Source: Gammaproteobacteria bacterium
GTDB taxonomy: Bacteria > Pseudomonadota > Gammaproteobacteria > Pseudomonadales > Azotimanducaceae
DNA: 64,000 nt
Assembly: GCA_009837185.1 (NCBI GenBank)
Contig: VXUA01000083.1
Location: 120,371-184,370, forward strand
Direction: 5' to 3'
Position 1 is the first letter of the stretch, and each line of letters starts with the position of its first letter. The notes under the pieces were generated by a model. That model saw only the letters and a list, made by a program, of their open reading frames with translations, did no database searches and was not told the DNA's origin. Positions 16,255-24,373 of this stretch are shown in pieces. The position numbers and the translations under genes are program-made.

Positions 16255-16430
16255 GGAATCCTCCATAGATTCTTAAGTTGAAGTGTCCGACAAAATGTCG
16301 GGTTTCTCAAAAGTCTATGGAGAAAACTCCCTGCTATTCACCCAGTCAAGTTAATTACTCTCGACCTTGAGTCAGGCTGTTGTATTCACAGGTAACCCGA
16401 CTCCGGGCATACCATAGACTTTTGAATACG
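16255..16430 (-). promoter_or_regulatory. Strongly structured 5' leader of the mini-operon (unclassified RNA candidate)
   Basis: A perfect 14-base inverted repeat (TCAAAAGTCTATGG at 16307-16320 and its complement at 16412-16425) closes a 91-nt interior with smaller stems, including CCCG/CGGG and TCAAG/CTTGA. A second hairpin, CCGACA-AAA-TGTCGG (16287-16301), follows on the minus strand. The sequence CTATGG recurs at the Shine-Dalgarno region (CTATGGAGG), so one arm of the long stem could compete for it. It does not match the riboswitch consensus sequences I can recall. Confidence 0.45.
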
Positions 16431-16569
16431 AACATTCTATCATAAACTCAAAATAGTTCCAAAAATTCCAGAGAAACAGCGATTAAAATACGAAATCCGC
16501 TGTTTTAGCGGACTTTCACGTACTTTTACAATTTTTAACGTAAATATTAAGATGACCGAAGAAGAACTA

Positions 16570-16986
16570 TGGAGTGTCAAGTAGTTAGTGGACATAATTT
16601 AAATTTCTTTTTGACAGGAGGAATCAAATATGTCCAGGAAGCATTATCCTGAAGAGTATCGAGAACAGATCGTCAAATTAGCTCGTGCGGGTCGTAGTAT
16701 TGCATCGTTAGCTCGAGAATTTGAGCCGACGGAACCCACGATTCGAAATTGGCTTGCCGCGGCCAACGGTACCGTACCACCGGCGGAAGTGGAACTGCGC
16801 CCATGTTGCACTGGCAATCGTTCAAACGCGAATTTGTCATTCACTTTGACGGCCGATTTAATCCGTCCAATGGTTGGAACACCAAACGGTAGATCACGGA
16901 TACAATGAGCGTACCAAAATTAAATTTCTCCTCCTCTGGGGAGAGTATGGGAAATCTTCCCATACACGTAATTTATGACACTCCCA
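16570..16986 (+). mobile_element. Internally deleted IS3-like insertion sequence
   Basis: The ends are TGGAGTGTCA (16570-16579) and TGACACTCCCA (16976-16986), an inverted pair with one extra base. The left part has an intact orfA start behind AGGAGG. The next part reads in another frame as SFKREFVIHFDGRF, resembling the end of an IS3 orfB. The element is about 0.4 kb against 1.2-1.5 kb for complete relatives, so the centre has been lost. A 9-bp hairpin GTATGGGAA/TTCCCATAC (16945-16965) lies near the right end. Confidence 0.55.
16630..16908 (+). pseudogene. Transposase OrfA fragment (IS3 family HTH)
   Basis: The first 55 or so residues (SRKHYPEEYREQIVKLARAG, then SIASLAREF and PTIRNWLAAA) form the helix-turn-helix of IS3-family OrfA proteins. 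The sequence then loses similarity where the internal deletion joins it to orfB-derived DNA in the wrong frame, and it stops at 92 codons. It should have no transposase activity but could still bind the inverted repeats. Confidence 0.65.
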
Positions 16987-17041
16987 TCATTCCCTGTACC
17001 GGCGTTCTGAGACGCAAACAATCTACTGGGTCTCCATTGCA

Positions 17042-17245
17042 ATGGTGTGTAGTCGTGGCACATGCCCCAAGGGGGTGATCATTCAAGTCACTAGAACTCG
17101 GGAGGTTGCTCACGACCGCACACCGAATTGCGTTTCCTCGTCTGTCGACAAGTTAACGCGAAATGGTACAGGAACTCGGGCGATTGGACAGGGAGGGCGT
17201 TCCGGTTGCGGACCCGATGAACTGTCAAGAAATCTTCGTGGTTAG
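17042..17245 (+). pseudogene. Possible decayed 3' end of a second tnpB-type gene
   Basis: The 67-codon frame carries scattered matches to a TnpB zinc-finger tail: CSRGTCPKG, then AHDRTPNC (compare HDRDxNAA) and NGTGTRAIGQGGR. The remaining stretch from 16987 holds no other recognisable gene. It lies directly inside the right 27-bp inverted repeat. This is a by-eye resemblance, and random sequence remains possible. Confidence 0.25.
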
Positions 17246-17271
17246 CTTGTCAAGTTATCTACGGAAGTCCC
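17245..17271 (-). repeat. Right copy of the 27-bp imperfect inverted repeat
   Basis: It is the reverse complement of 14059-14085 with one mismatch. Read on the minus strand it starts GGGACTTCCGTAGATAAC. No obvious target-site duplication is seen just outside the pair. Confidence 0.85.
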
Positions 17272-17356
17272 ATTTGAAACATAACGCACTATTGGGCTCA
17301 TACACGAGTGTAGAGATATCGAATAACGTACGACCATACAGGATAAAGGGAGACTC

Positions 17357-17584
17357 ATGAGATTTATACAAATCCTCATTGTTTCGGTGGTTCTGCTTGC
17401 CATCATCCTTGCGATCGTGTTTTTGCAAAAACAAAACAAACCCAAGAACAAAGACGCGAACCAGCAAAGTGAAGCTCGAGTTGACATCCCAGCGAAACGC
17501 ACTGCAAAGATTTTCATCGGAGTCATTGGCATATCAATAGTTGCGCTTTGTACGACTGTGGTCGTCTTCCATTTCGTAGATTGA
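17357..17584 (+). CDS. Small two-TM membrane protein of unknown function
   Basis: A 75-aa protein with a first hydrophobic segment (QILIVSVVLLAIILAIVFL), a charged Lys/Asn-rich loop of about 30 residues and a second segment (IFIGVIGISIVALCTTVVVF). A GGGAG Shine-Dalgarno sequence lies 6 bp before the ATG, which supports expression. It sits just outside the island's right inverted repeat. The family is not recognised. Confidence 0.6.
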   Translation: MRFIQILIVSVVLLAIILAIVFLQKQNKPKNKDANQQSEARVDIPAKRTAKIFIGVIGISIVALCTTVVVFHFVD

Positions 17585-17826
17585 ACAGTACGTTTTTCGT
17601 TTACGATGTTCGTTGAATCATCGTTTAGTGTGTGAGTTGGCACCGGCCCGGTTACTTAACTCGTCCGGTTCTTCGATAGTGTAAATCCAAATCTCAAATG
17701 ACATATAGTTTCGAGACGAACAATCTGTTGAGCTCGAAGTGCAGCTTGAGCAGAGACAGCAGAACCGGAGCAAGCGCGGCTAAGACTCTGCTTCGCTACT
17801 AGAAGGAAGCTTTTCCGTAGAAAACG

Positions 17827-18228
17827 CTAGAAAACAGCCTCACCGGCGTCTAGCTTGGATAGTCCCCGAATCGACGACACTAGAACGTACGCTAACAAAC
17901 CTAGAGCATAGAGATACATGAACAGTATTGCAAGAGATACTGATCCTATTACAACGCCTGCTGTTTGATCCATCGCAACATTAAAAAAGACAATTAGCAT
18001 GAATATACCTAGGACCACTCCGCCAAGGAAAACGCAAAAAAAGCAAGTCCAAAAAGTCCTTATTTGCTTGAGTAGATGATTGCGAATGAACGATTCGTCG
18101 ACCTTGCCTTTCTCTATATACGCAAGGATCACGCCTACGATCATGACGGGCCAAAAAAATGCGCCGATGATGTAGAGAATGTAGATGATCCTAGTTTGTT
18201 GGAAGGACTCGGATTCCATCGTGATCAT
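17827..18228 (-). CDS. DUF4870-like membrane protein, copy 2
   Basis: A 133-aa protein with three predicted TM segments. It begins TRIIYILYIIGAFFWPVMIVG, followed by a conserved VILAYIEKGKVDESFIRNH block. It is clearly paralogous to the gene 58 bp upstream (18287-18685). Both resemble the DUF4870/Tic20-like group of small membrane proteins. The role is unknown. Confidence 0.65.
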   Translation of the reverse strand: MITMESESFQQTRIIYILYIIGAFFWPVMIVGVILAYIEKGKVDESFIRNHLLKQIRTFWTCFFCVFLGGVVLGIFMLIVFFNVAMDQTAGVVIGSVSLAILFMYLYALGLLAYVLVSSIRGLSKLDAGEAVF

Positions 18229-18286
18229 GAACCGAACGAATTTGAAAAAATTTAGTCGGAGGATTCGTCTCGTTCCAACGAGACAC

Positions 18287-18685
18287 TCAAAATGATTCGA
18301 TCCAATCGCCTCTGTCGAGACTTTTCAGCGAGCGGATAGACGAGATCAGCACGTATAGAAATAATCCCAATGGTACGAACACATAAAGAAGGAGTAAAGC
18401 TCCTAATCCAGCGAACACTCCCACATTAAACTCTCCCCACGACAAAGCAAACAGGATTGGAAAGAAAAACAGGAATGCCCCTACTGTGAGCACGACTACG
18501 AATATCAACCAAATCCAAAATATTCGAATCTGTTTCTCAACATGACTTTCGAGCCAATGGTCGGTGATCTTACCCCGTTCAATGTAAGCTAGAATCACAC
18601 CCACAAACATTATTGCACCGAAAAACGCTCCTACCATGTAGAGAATGTAGACTATGCGCAAATTTTCGACAGACTTGGAACTCAT
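18287..18685 (-). CDS. DUF4870-like membrane protein, copy 1
   Basis: A 132-aa tandem paralogue of the gene at 17827-18228. It shares IVYILYMVGAFF, VGVILAYIERGKI, a HVEKQIRIFW segment and the closing LVLISSIRSL-type motif. The copies probably form one transcript. Divergence is high outside the first 60 residues, so the duplication is not recent. Confidence 0.65.
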   Translation of the reverse strand: MSSKSVENLRIVYILYMVGAFFGAIMFVGVILAYIERGKITDHWLESHVEKQIRIFWIWLIFVVVLTVGAFLFFFPILFALSWGEFNVGVFAGLGALLLLYVFVPLGLFLYVLISSIRSLKSLDRGDWIESF

Positions 18686-18831
18686 CTCAAAGCTACTGGG
18701 TACTTGTTAATTGTTTTAGACTAGTTCGCAGAGCATTTTATTGAGGTAAATACCAAGTCGGCGAAGTAACCAACCTCGGTCCATTTACCTTGTATACTTG
18801 ACATCACATTCTTTGAGGATTACCGAATATC

Positions 18832-19248
18832 ATGGGCTTTTCCATCCACTCAAAACTAGTAGCTGACACGATCAATTTAGGGTCGTTTCCACTATGTGAG
18901 GTACTACTGATGAATGATTGCCGCTTTCCCTGGATCATCTTGGTACCAAAGATTCCTGACTTACAAGACTTTCACGAAATTCCATCCCAACACCGAGACG
19001 TTTTGTTCCAAGAAATTGAAAAAGTGTCAGAGACGATCCAAAACAACTGGCAAGTCGACAAAATGAATGTTGCTGCGTTAGGTAATCAAGTCCCGCAGTT
19101 ACATATCCACGTTATCGGTCGACGTAAGACTGACGAAGCTTGGCCCAACCCAGTATGGGGATACGGTAAGCCAATCCCCTACGATACTGCAGACGTGTCT
19201 ATCGTGATTCAATCGCTCAAGCGCCAGCTCGCGATTTCAATCTCATAA
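18832..19248 (+). CDS. HIT family protein
   Basis: A 138-aa histidine-triad nucleotide-binding hydrolase. The triad region reads VPQLHIHVIGRR, where the first His of HxHxH is Gln, as in many bacterial HIT-like proteins. The start follows a GAGG motif; TATACT about 35 bp upstream could be its -10 element. The C-terminal PNPVWGYGKPIPY segment is usual for the gammaproteobacterial subgroup. The substrate, a nucleotide conjugate, is not defined. Confidence 0.85.
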   Translation: MGFSIHSKLVADTINLGSFPLCEVLLMNDCRFPWIILVPKIPDLQDFHEIPSQHRDVLFQEIEKVSETIQNNWQVDKMNVAALGNQVPQLHIHVIGRRKTDEAWPNPVWGYGKPIPYDTADVSIVIQSLKRQLAISIS

Positions 19249-19250
19249 AG

Positions 19251-20186
19251 CTAGTCTGTCTCTATCAGAATTTCTTCGATGTCATCATCTGACTCCAGGT
19301 CAGATTCAATGTCGATTGGTTCGTCCGGTGCAAGATCCTCGAGACCCTTGACTAGTTGCGATCCTATGTATGAAGCAACGCCGTATTGACTCCCACGGCG
19401 ATCGCTAACTGCTACCCAATCGTCTGCGACATCAAAGTGATAGATTGTGAGCAAAAAGAATCCTTCGTCATCTTCGATAGCAAACTGTGTTGTCGTGGTC
19501 GCGTCTGCTAATTCGTTTTCGCTCAGTTCAAATACTGACAAGGACTCAAACCGGTCCATATAACTGCGCACCTTTGACTCGTCAAGTTCAGCGTCGGACT
19601 CAGTCGTCCATGTTCCGTCCTCCTGTACCAATTTGTAAGCGCTGATACGTTCAAAGGACTTTATTGGTCCCGATGGTTGCAACAAACGTTTGTCTAACCA
19701 AGCACTAGGAGATGTACCAGCTTCAAAATTCGAAAATTCAATCGAGTGGATGTCATTCTTATTAGCTTGCCGCGCATGTACTCTGCGAAAACTCGGAGAA
19801 GTCCCAAGGTACAAGTCCACTAGTAAATCTTGACCCGAGTAGATTGAAATCTGCTTCTGAAATGACTCCTTTGTCACTTCAAATCGTTTCGCCGCACTCT
19901 GGGACGTTGCCACCGGCCAATCCGCGCCGCTGTCCGCGAGTTTTCCGATGACGCTGTCCACTTTGCTTTCATCCGCGGGATTACCATCAGGAAGAACCCA
20001 TTGCTCTCCGTCCTTAGTCAATTCGATTGATTCATCTGTACCGGTTATGACAAACCTATCAACTGCTGCAACATCGAACTCTAAGAATGCTTCCGGACTA
20101 CGGACACCACCAGACTGAGTCACCAAAAACAACGTAATTACGAGAACTTGGACAACAAAAAGTCCAATAAGAAAATTCTGTTTCAT
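19251..20186 (-). CDS. DUF4340 domain protein of the Gld-type ABC operon
   Basis: A 311-aa protein with an N-terminal TM anchor (NFLIGLFVVQVLVITLFLV) and a periplasmic repeat-like DUF4340 region (for example VDRFVITGTDESIELTKDGEQW cut into beta-hairpins). The ATG at 20186 overlaps the stop of the preceding permease gene as ATGA, so I prefer it to the upstream start at 20204. DUF4340 proteins regularly follow GldG-like proteins. They are assumed to be a periplasmic part of the same uncharacterised exporter. Confidence 0.8.
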   Translation of the reverse strand: MKQNFLIGLFVVQVLVITLFLVTQSGGVRSPEAFLEFDVAAVDRFVITGTDESIELTKDGEQWVLPDGNPADESKVDSVIGKLADSGADWPVATSQSAAKRFEVTKESFQKQISIYSGQDLLVDLYLGTSPSFRRVHARQANKNDIHSIEFSNFEAGTSPSAWLDKRLLQPSGPIKSFERISAYKLVQEDGTWTTESDAELDESKVRSYMDRFESLSVFELSENELADATTTTQFAIEDDEGFFLLTIYHFDVADDWVAVSDRRGSQYGVASYIGSQLVKGLEDLAPDEPIDIESDLESDDDIEEILIETD

Positions 20187-23100
20187 CGGTTCACTCCAAA
20201 CCACTGGCTACGTCTGTTTCCAACCACTCGACGAGACAAGAAGCTGACTCCAGCGACGAGCAATAGACCCAATATCGCAAATGCATAGTTCACGAATTCC
20301 AGCGTTCTTTGTTGTGTGGTGGAAAGTGGTGGTAATGTACGGCTGAAATGACCTCGTGAGCGAATCGACAACAGCGATGAGTCTTCCATGGATACATCAA
20401 CAACATTAGCAGCAAATTGCAACGTGTTAGCATAAAGTGTGCCTTGGGTTTGGCTGACCATGTTGATCAACGAATCCGATAGACTCTCTGACGACCCTAG
20501 CACCACTAAACGAGCCGACTCGGGCGAACGCGAAATTACTGAACCGATAACTCCAAGTGTGTCTTCGTCCACCTCAGATTCGTCCTCGCCGTCTTGAAGT
20601 TCTTTTAAATCTGCTAGGATCGCTTCGTCGTCAGCGTCTTCATTTTCGACATTTTCGTCATCGACACTCTCGTCATCGGAACCGTTCGATTCAGTGGATT
20701 CCGATTCTGATTCCTCAGCTTCAGCTGCAGCTTTAGCTGCCGCCTCCGCTGCTGCTATTTCACGAGCTTCTACCAATAGTGGAGATTCTTCGAAGAAACT
20801 CGTAAATGTTCCTTTTACGCTCACCGCCAACAATTTTGATTCGGTGTCTGTACCTTGCACATATACAGAGCCCCCGCTTGTGTCGTACTTCGGCATTAAT
20901 TCGGGGCGAGAATCAGTCCAGCTGTCCTTCGAACTTCTCAGGATTTCGACTACTTCACGGTCGGAGTTTAGATCCTCGTCGAGCGTCAATGGAGATCCCC
21001 ATGCGAACGTCATCTGGTCTAAGTTTCGAACTATAGGATGATCGTCAACGAATCCGTCGGTCCGCACGTCGACTAAAAAAGGATAGTCTATCATTTGATA
21101 TTCCTCAAAAACAAATCCACCCACCTCACGTGTAACCGGGATCGGGAAACCACCGTTATTTACGTCCAGAACCATAGATTGTTCGACACTCACCCCATGA
21201 TGAGCAAGCCAGTCTTCAAGTCCACTATAAGCTCGGTTAGCCATAAGCGTACGATTCATCAGAGAAGTTGTAAAAGCTGACGTCGCAATGACTATGGTGC
21301 CGCCACGCATGAGAAATTGATCTATCTCAAACACTTGCTCCGGATCCAAGTCATTAGGACCGATTACCATCAATACGTCAATGTTACTTGCCACCGGTCT
21401 GCGTAAATCTATTGTTTGTACTTCATAATTGCCGCGGAGGTATCCAGAAAGGTCGTTATAACTTGCTGTGGGTACAGGTTGTCCGGTGTACTGAGGTGCG
21501 CTTGGTGCCGGTGTGTGCATTGCAACCGATGTTAGTAGCCCTTCAGTGAACCGCTTAACACCCTCTTCCAGAAGGCGTTTAAACCCTTCGACGTCTTCGA
21601 CATCACGCCAGTTCATGCTAACTATGGATTCTCCGTCTGACAGCGTTAAATAGAAATAAAACTGGTTCTCGTCAAACATGCTCGCCGCCATCGGTGTGAA
21701 ACCATAATTCTCGGCTATTTGCCGTGCTAACGAACCGTCTCCAGCAGATGGATCTAGTATTTGCCACGAAAACTTACCAGTGGAGCTCTCTTTGACGTCG
21801 TCTAGTGCTTCGATGAGAGATTCTTGAATCTCGATCAGTTGGGAAGGCAACCAATCGGCCGCAGAGATATAACCAGTGAACGACACTGGCCGAGGTACCG
21901 AGTCAAAAATCGATCCGCTGCTTTGAAACTCTGATCGTACTCTGGCGATAGCTCGAGTGATGTCATATTCAGGATTGCGTAATTGGACGTCGAGTTCCAT
22001 TTCACTCTCAGCCTTGACTTCAATTAGATCTCGAAAATTTAGTACTTCGTACTCGTCGCCATACCGGATTAAGATATCGAAATAGGAACTAACCAGCGCA
22101 CTCTGATACTTATCCGCAACTTGAAACGGCACGGGTCTGATTCCATATTTGGTGTTGGCTTCGTCTTCCTTATCGGGATGTAGAACAGGGTCAATAAATT
22201 CAACCACAACATTGCGACCACCGATGATATCATACTCTTTGATCAGATCGCGTAGTTGCGGTACGAGTGGGGCAAGCAAGGGATGTGTTTTAGCGCTAAA
22301 GTACCCTCGAACGAGTAAAGGTTCTTGCAGTTGTGAAAGCTCTCTTTTGGTCACCGTAGATACCGTGTATTGTTGCCCAGCGGTAACGTCCCATCGTAAC
22401 GGAGGTAACTGAGCAACCCAAATGTTGGCTACTACTAAGTTCAGTACCACTAATCCACAAATAAAAGACCGATTTAGGTGTCGCTCCTGTGCTCCCGTCT
22501 TGGTCCACCCGATCATTTCTAGGGCGAACACGTTAAGTACTAAAAACGATGCTGTGATGGAAATGTAGAAGTAAAAATCTGCGATGTCGAGGACCCCGCG
22601 AGTTATGGATTCAAAGCGCGAACCGGACCCAAGTTCACTTAAAAAGTCCGCGAAATTCGTACCTACGAGTCCGGTCAGAAACGTACTACCCAGCATATAA
22701 AACACACCGCACAACAACACCGAGATGATGAGGGTGACGATCTGATTCTCGCTACGCGACGAGACAAATAAGCCGATACTGAGGTACGCGGCTCCGAGAA
22801 GTAACGCAGCAGCGTAGGCGGCTCCCACAGGTCCCCAATCCAAATTTCCAACGGCCGCCACACTAATCGGTAGGGGTAGTGTCAGTACGAGGGCCAATAT
22901 CAGAAGCCCCATACACGCTACAAACTTGCCAAGTACCAGCTCCCAAGATGTAACTGGAAGTGTAACAATAAACTCTATAGTGCCCGTGCGTCGTTCATCG
23001 CTCCAAATTCTCATCGTGAGTGCTGAACATAAGAAAATCAGTAAAACTGGTAGCCATTCGAACATCGGTCTGACGTCTGAAATGTTTCGGGCGAAAAACG

Positions 23101-23227
23101 TTTCGACCCAGAAAAATACAAACAGTGTGAGACCGAGATAAGCGGCGATGAACAGATAACCTATCGGTGAACCAAAGAACAACCGAAGTTCTTTTGCTGC
23201 GACTGCGAAGAGAGTTTCAGAATTCAT
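20183..23227 (-). CDS. Fused ABC-2 permease and GldG-like protein
   Basis: A 1014-aa protein. The first 245 residues form a six-TM ABC-2 permease (GldF/NosY-like, beginning ETLFAVAAKELRLFFGSP). A TM-anchored GldG-type periplasmic region follows (TVSTVTKRELSQL, IDLRRPVASNIDVLMVIGP) and a final TM near the C-terminus. An Ala/Glu- and Asp/Ser-rich insert of about 75 residues precedes the last domain. In Bacteroidetes GldF and GldG are separate gliding-motility proteins; in Gammaproteobacteria the fused form is of unknown function. It overlaps the ATPase gene by one base (TGATG). Confidence 0.85.
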   Translation of the reverse strand: MNSETLFAVAAKELRLFFGSPIGYLFIAAYLGLTLFVFFWVETFFARNISDVRPMFEWLPVLLIFLCSALTMRIWSDERRTGTIEFIVTLPVTSWELVLGKFVACMGLLILALVLTLPLPISVAAVGNLDWGPVGAAYAAALLLGAAYLSIGLFVSSRSENQIVTLIISVLLCGVFYMLGSTFLTGLVGTNFADFLSELGSGSRFESITRGVLDIADFYFYISITASFLVLNVFALEMIGWTKTGAQERHLNRSFICGLVVLNLVVANIWVAQLPPLRWDVTAGQQYTVSTVTKRELSQLQEPLLVRGYFSAKTHPLLAPLVPQLRDLIKEYDIIGGRNVVVEFIDPVLHPDKEDEANTKYGIRPVPFQVADKYQSALVSSYFDILIRYGDEYEVLNFRDLIEVKAESEMELDVQLRNPEYDITRAIARVRSEFQSSGSIFDSVPRPVSFTGYISAADWLPSQLIEIQESLIEALDDVKESSTGKFSWQILDPSAGDGSLARQIAENYGFTPMAASMFDENQFYFYLTLSDGESIVSMNWRDVEDVEGFKRLLEEGVKRFTEGLLTSVAMHTPAPSAPQYTGQPVPTASYNDLSGYLRGNYEVQTIDLRRPVASNIDVLMVIGPNDLDPEQVFEIDQFLMRGGTIVIATSAFTTSLMNRTLMANRAYSGLEDWLAHHGVSVEQSMVLDVNNGGFPIPVTREVGGFVFEEYQMIDYPFLVDVRTDGFVDDHPIVRNLDQMTFAWGSPLTLDEDLNSDREVVEILRSSKDSWTDSRPELMPKYDTSGGSVYVQGTDTESKLLAVSVKGTFTSFFEESPLLVEAREIAAAEAAAKAAAEAEESESESTESNGSDDESVDDENVENEDADDEAILADLKELQDGEDESEVDEDTLGVIGSVISRSPESARLVVLGSSESLSDSLINMVSQTQGTLYANTLQFAANVVDVSMEDSSLLSIRSRGHFSRTLPPLSTTQQRTLEFVNYAFAILGLLLVAGVSFLSRRVVGNRRSQWFGVNR

Positions 23228-24132
23228 CAGATACCTCCCTCACTGACCGAACGGAAGAGAGCCTCTAGGTCTCTTTTTTCTGGTTCAATGGAATTGACCA
23301 CGATATCCTTTGCCACAAGCTCGCGCACAATCGAGGGGATATCGCACTGAGTGTCATCGTCCTTCGAGGAAAGTAAGTATCGGCCATCAATCCTTTGGAC
23401 TGTCGTAGAAGGTTCGAGCGCCGCGCGCACGTCGGCATCTTCCGAACTACTTCGTAACCAACAACGATTGCCTTCCTTTAAGTCTTCCAACAACTCGTCG
23501 ACCACGATCTTTCCATCCCGCATTATGAGAACTCGATTACAGATAGCCTCGACTTCCTGCATGATGTGAGTAGACAACACCACGGTTGCTTCCTTCGCCA
23601 ATTCTCGAATTAACTCTCGCATATGTTGTGTCTGTGATGGGTCTAAACCATTGGTAGGCTCATCCAATATCAATGCTTTAGGCTGATGCAGAATAGCTTG
23701 CGCGACACCCACTCGCTGTTGCAGACCTCGAGAAAGTGTCCCGATGTCGTCTAACGCTCGATCTGAGAGATCGGTATCTCGTACCGCGCGTTCAACGCTG
23801 TCGCGACGATGACTCTTCGGAATACCACGCACGGTGGCAGAAAACCAAAGATAATCGACTACACTAAGCTCTCTATATAAGGGACGATTTTCCGGCAAAT
23901 ATCCCAAATTTGCACGGGCAGCGACTGGCGACTCTTGGACGTTGATCCCGTCTACAGACGCAGTTCCCGAATTCGGTTCGATGAATCCGGTGAGTAACTT
24001 CATGACAGTGGTTTTGCCAGCGCCATTGTGTCCTAACAGGCCAACGATTTCACCTGGTGATATTTCAAACGAAACGTCTTCTGCTGCAACAACAGTGTCA
24101 TAAGTGCGAGTCAATTGGTCCGCGTTGAGCAC
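23227..24132 (-). CDS. ABC transporter ATP-binding protein (GldA-like)
   Basis: A 301-aa ATPase, first gene of the three-gene operon. Walker A is GHNGAGKT, the signature is LSRGLQQRVG, Walker B is KALILDEPTNGLD and the switch His lies in LSTHIMQEVEA. The C-terminal 80 residues form the extension typical of ABC-2 exporters. It should energise the fused permease encoded directly downstream. The start follows GGAGG in the leader (CCTCC at about 24140 on the plus strand). Confidence 0.9.
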   Translation of the reverse strand: MLNADQLTRTYDTVVAAEDVSFEISPGEIVGLLGHNGAGKTTVMKLLTGFIEPNSGTASVDGINVQESPVAARANLGYLPENRPLYRELSVVDYLWFSATVRGIPKSHRRDSVERAVRDTDLSDRALDDIGTLSRGLQQRVGVAQAILHQPKALILDEPTNGLDPSQTQHMRELIRELAKEATVVLSTHIMQEVEAICNRVLIMRDGKIVVDELLEDLKEGNRCWLRSSSEDADVRAALEPSTTVQRIDGRYLLSSKDDDTQCDIPSIVRELVAKDIVVNSIEPEKRDLEALFRSVSEGGI

Positions 24133-24373
24133 AAATGTTCCTCCATAAATTTTTTACTAGTTGTCTTAATAGATTGACTGTACCAAAGCAAGAGTTTCAC
24201 CTACCCTCAAAATCTCACAGAATCTGACTAGCAGTAGTGTACGGACAAATTCGATTCTTTCAATCGATTGAACGTCCAACCACCACACAGCATGATTACA
24301 GATTAGTTCGAAATCTACTTAAACCTTGGTTTGGAGACCTGTGAGACAAATCTCATCCTCAATGAAGCAAAAG

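Noticed and set aside
16255-16430. Cyclic-di-GMP or other known riboswitch, or retron RNA
   Set aside because: Conserved sequence blocks of the known classes do not fit, and no reverse transcriptase is nearby.
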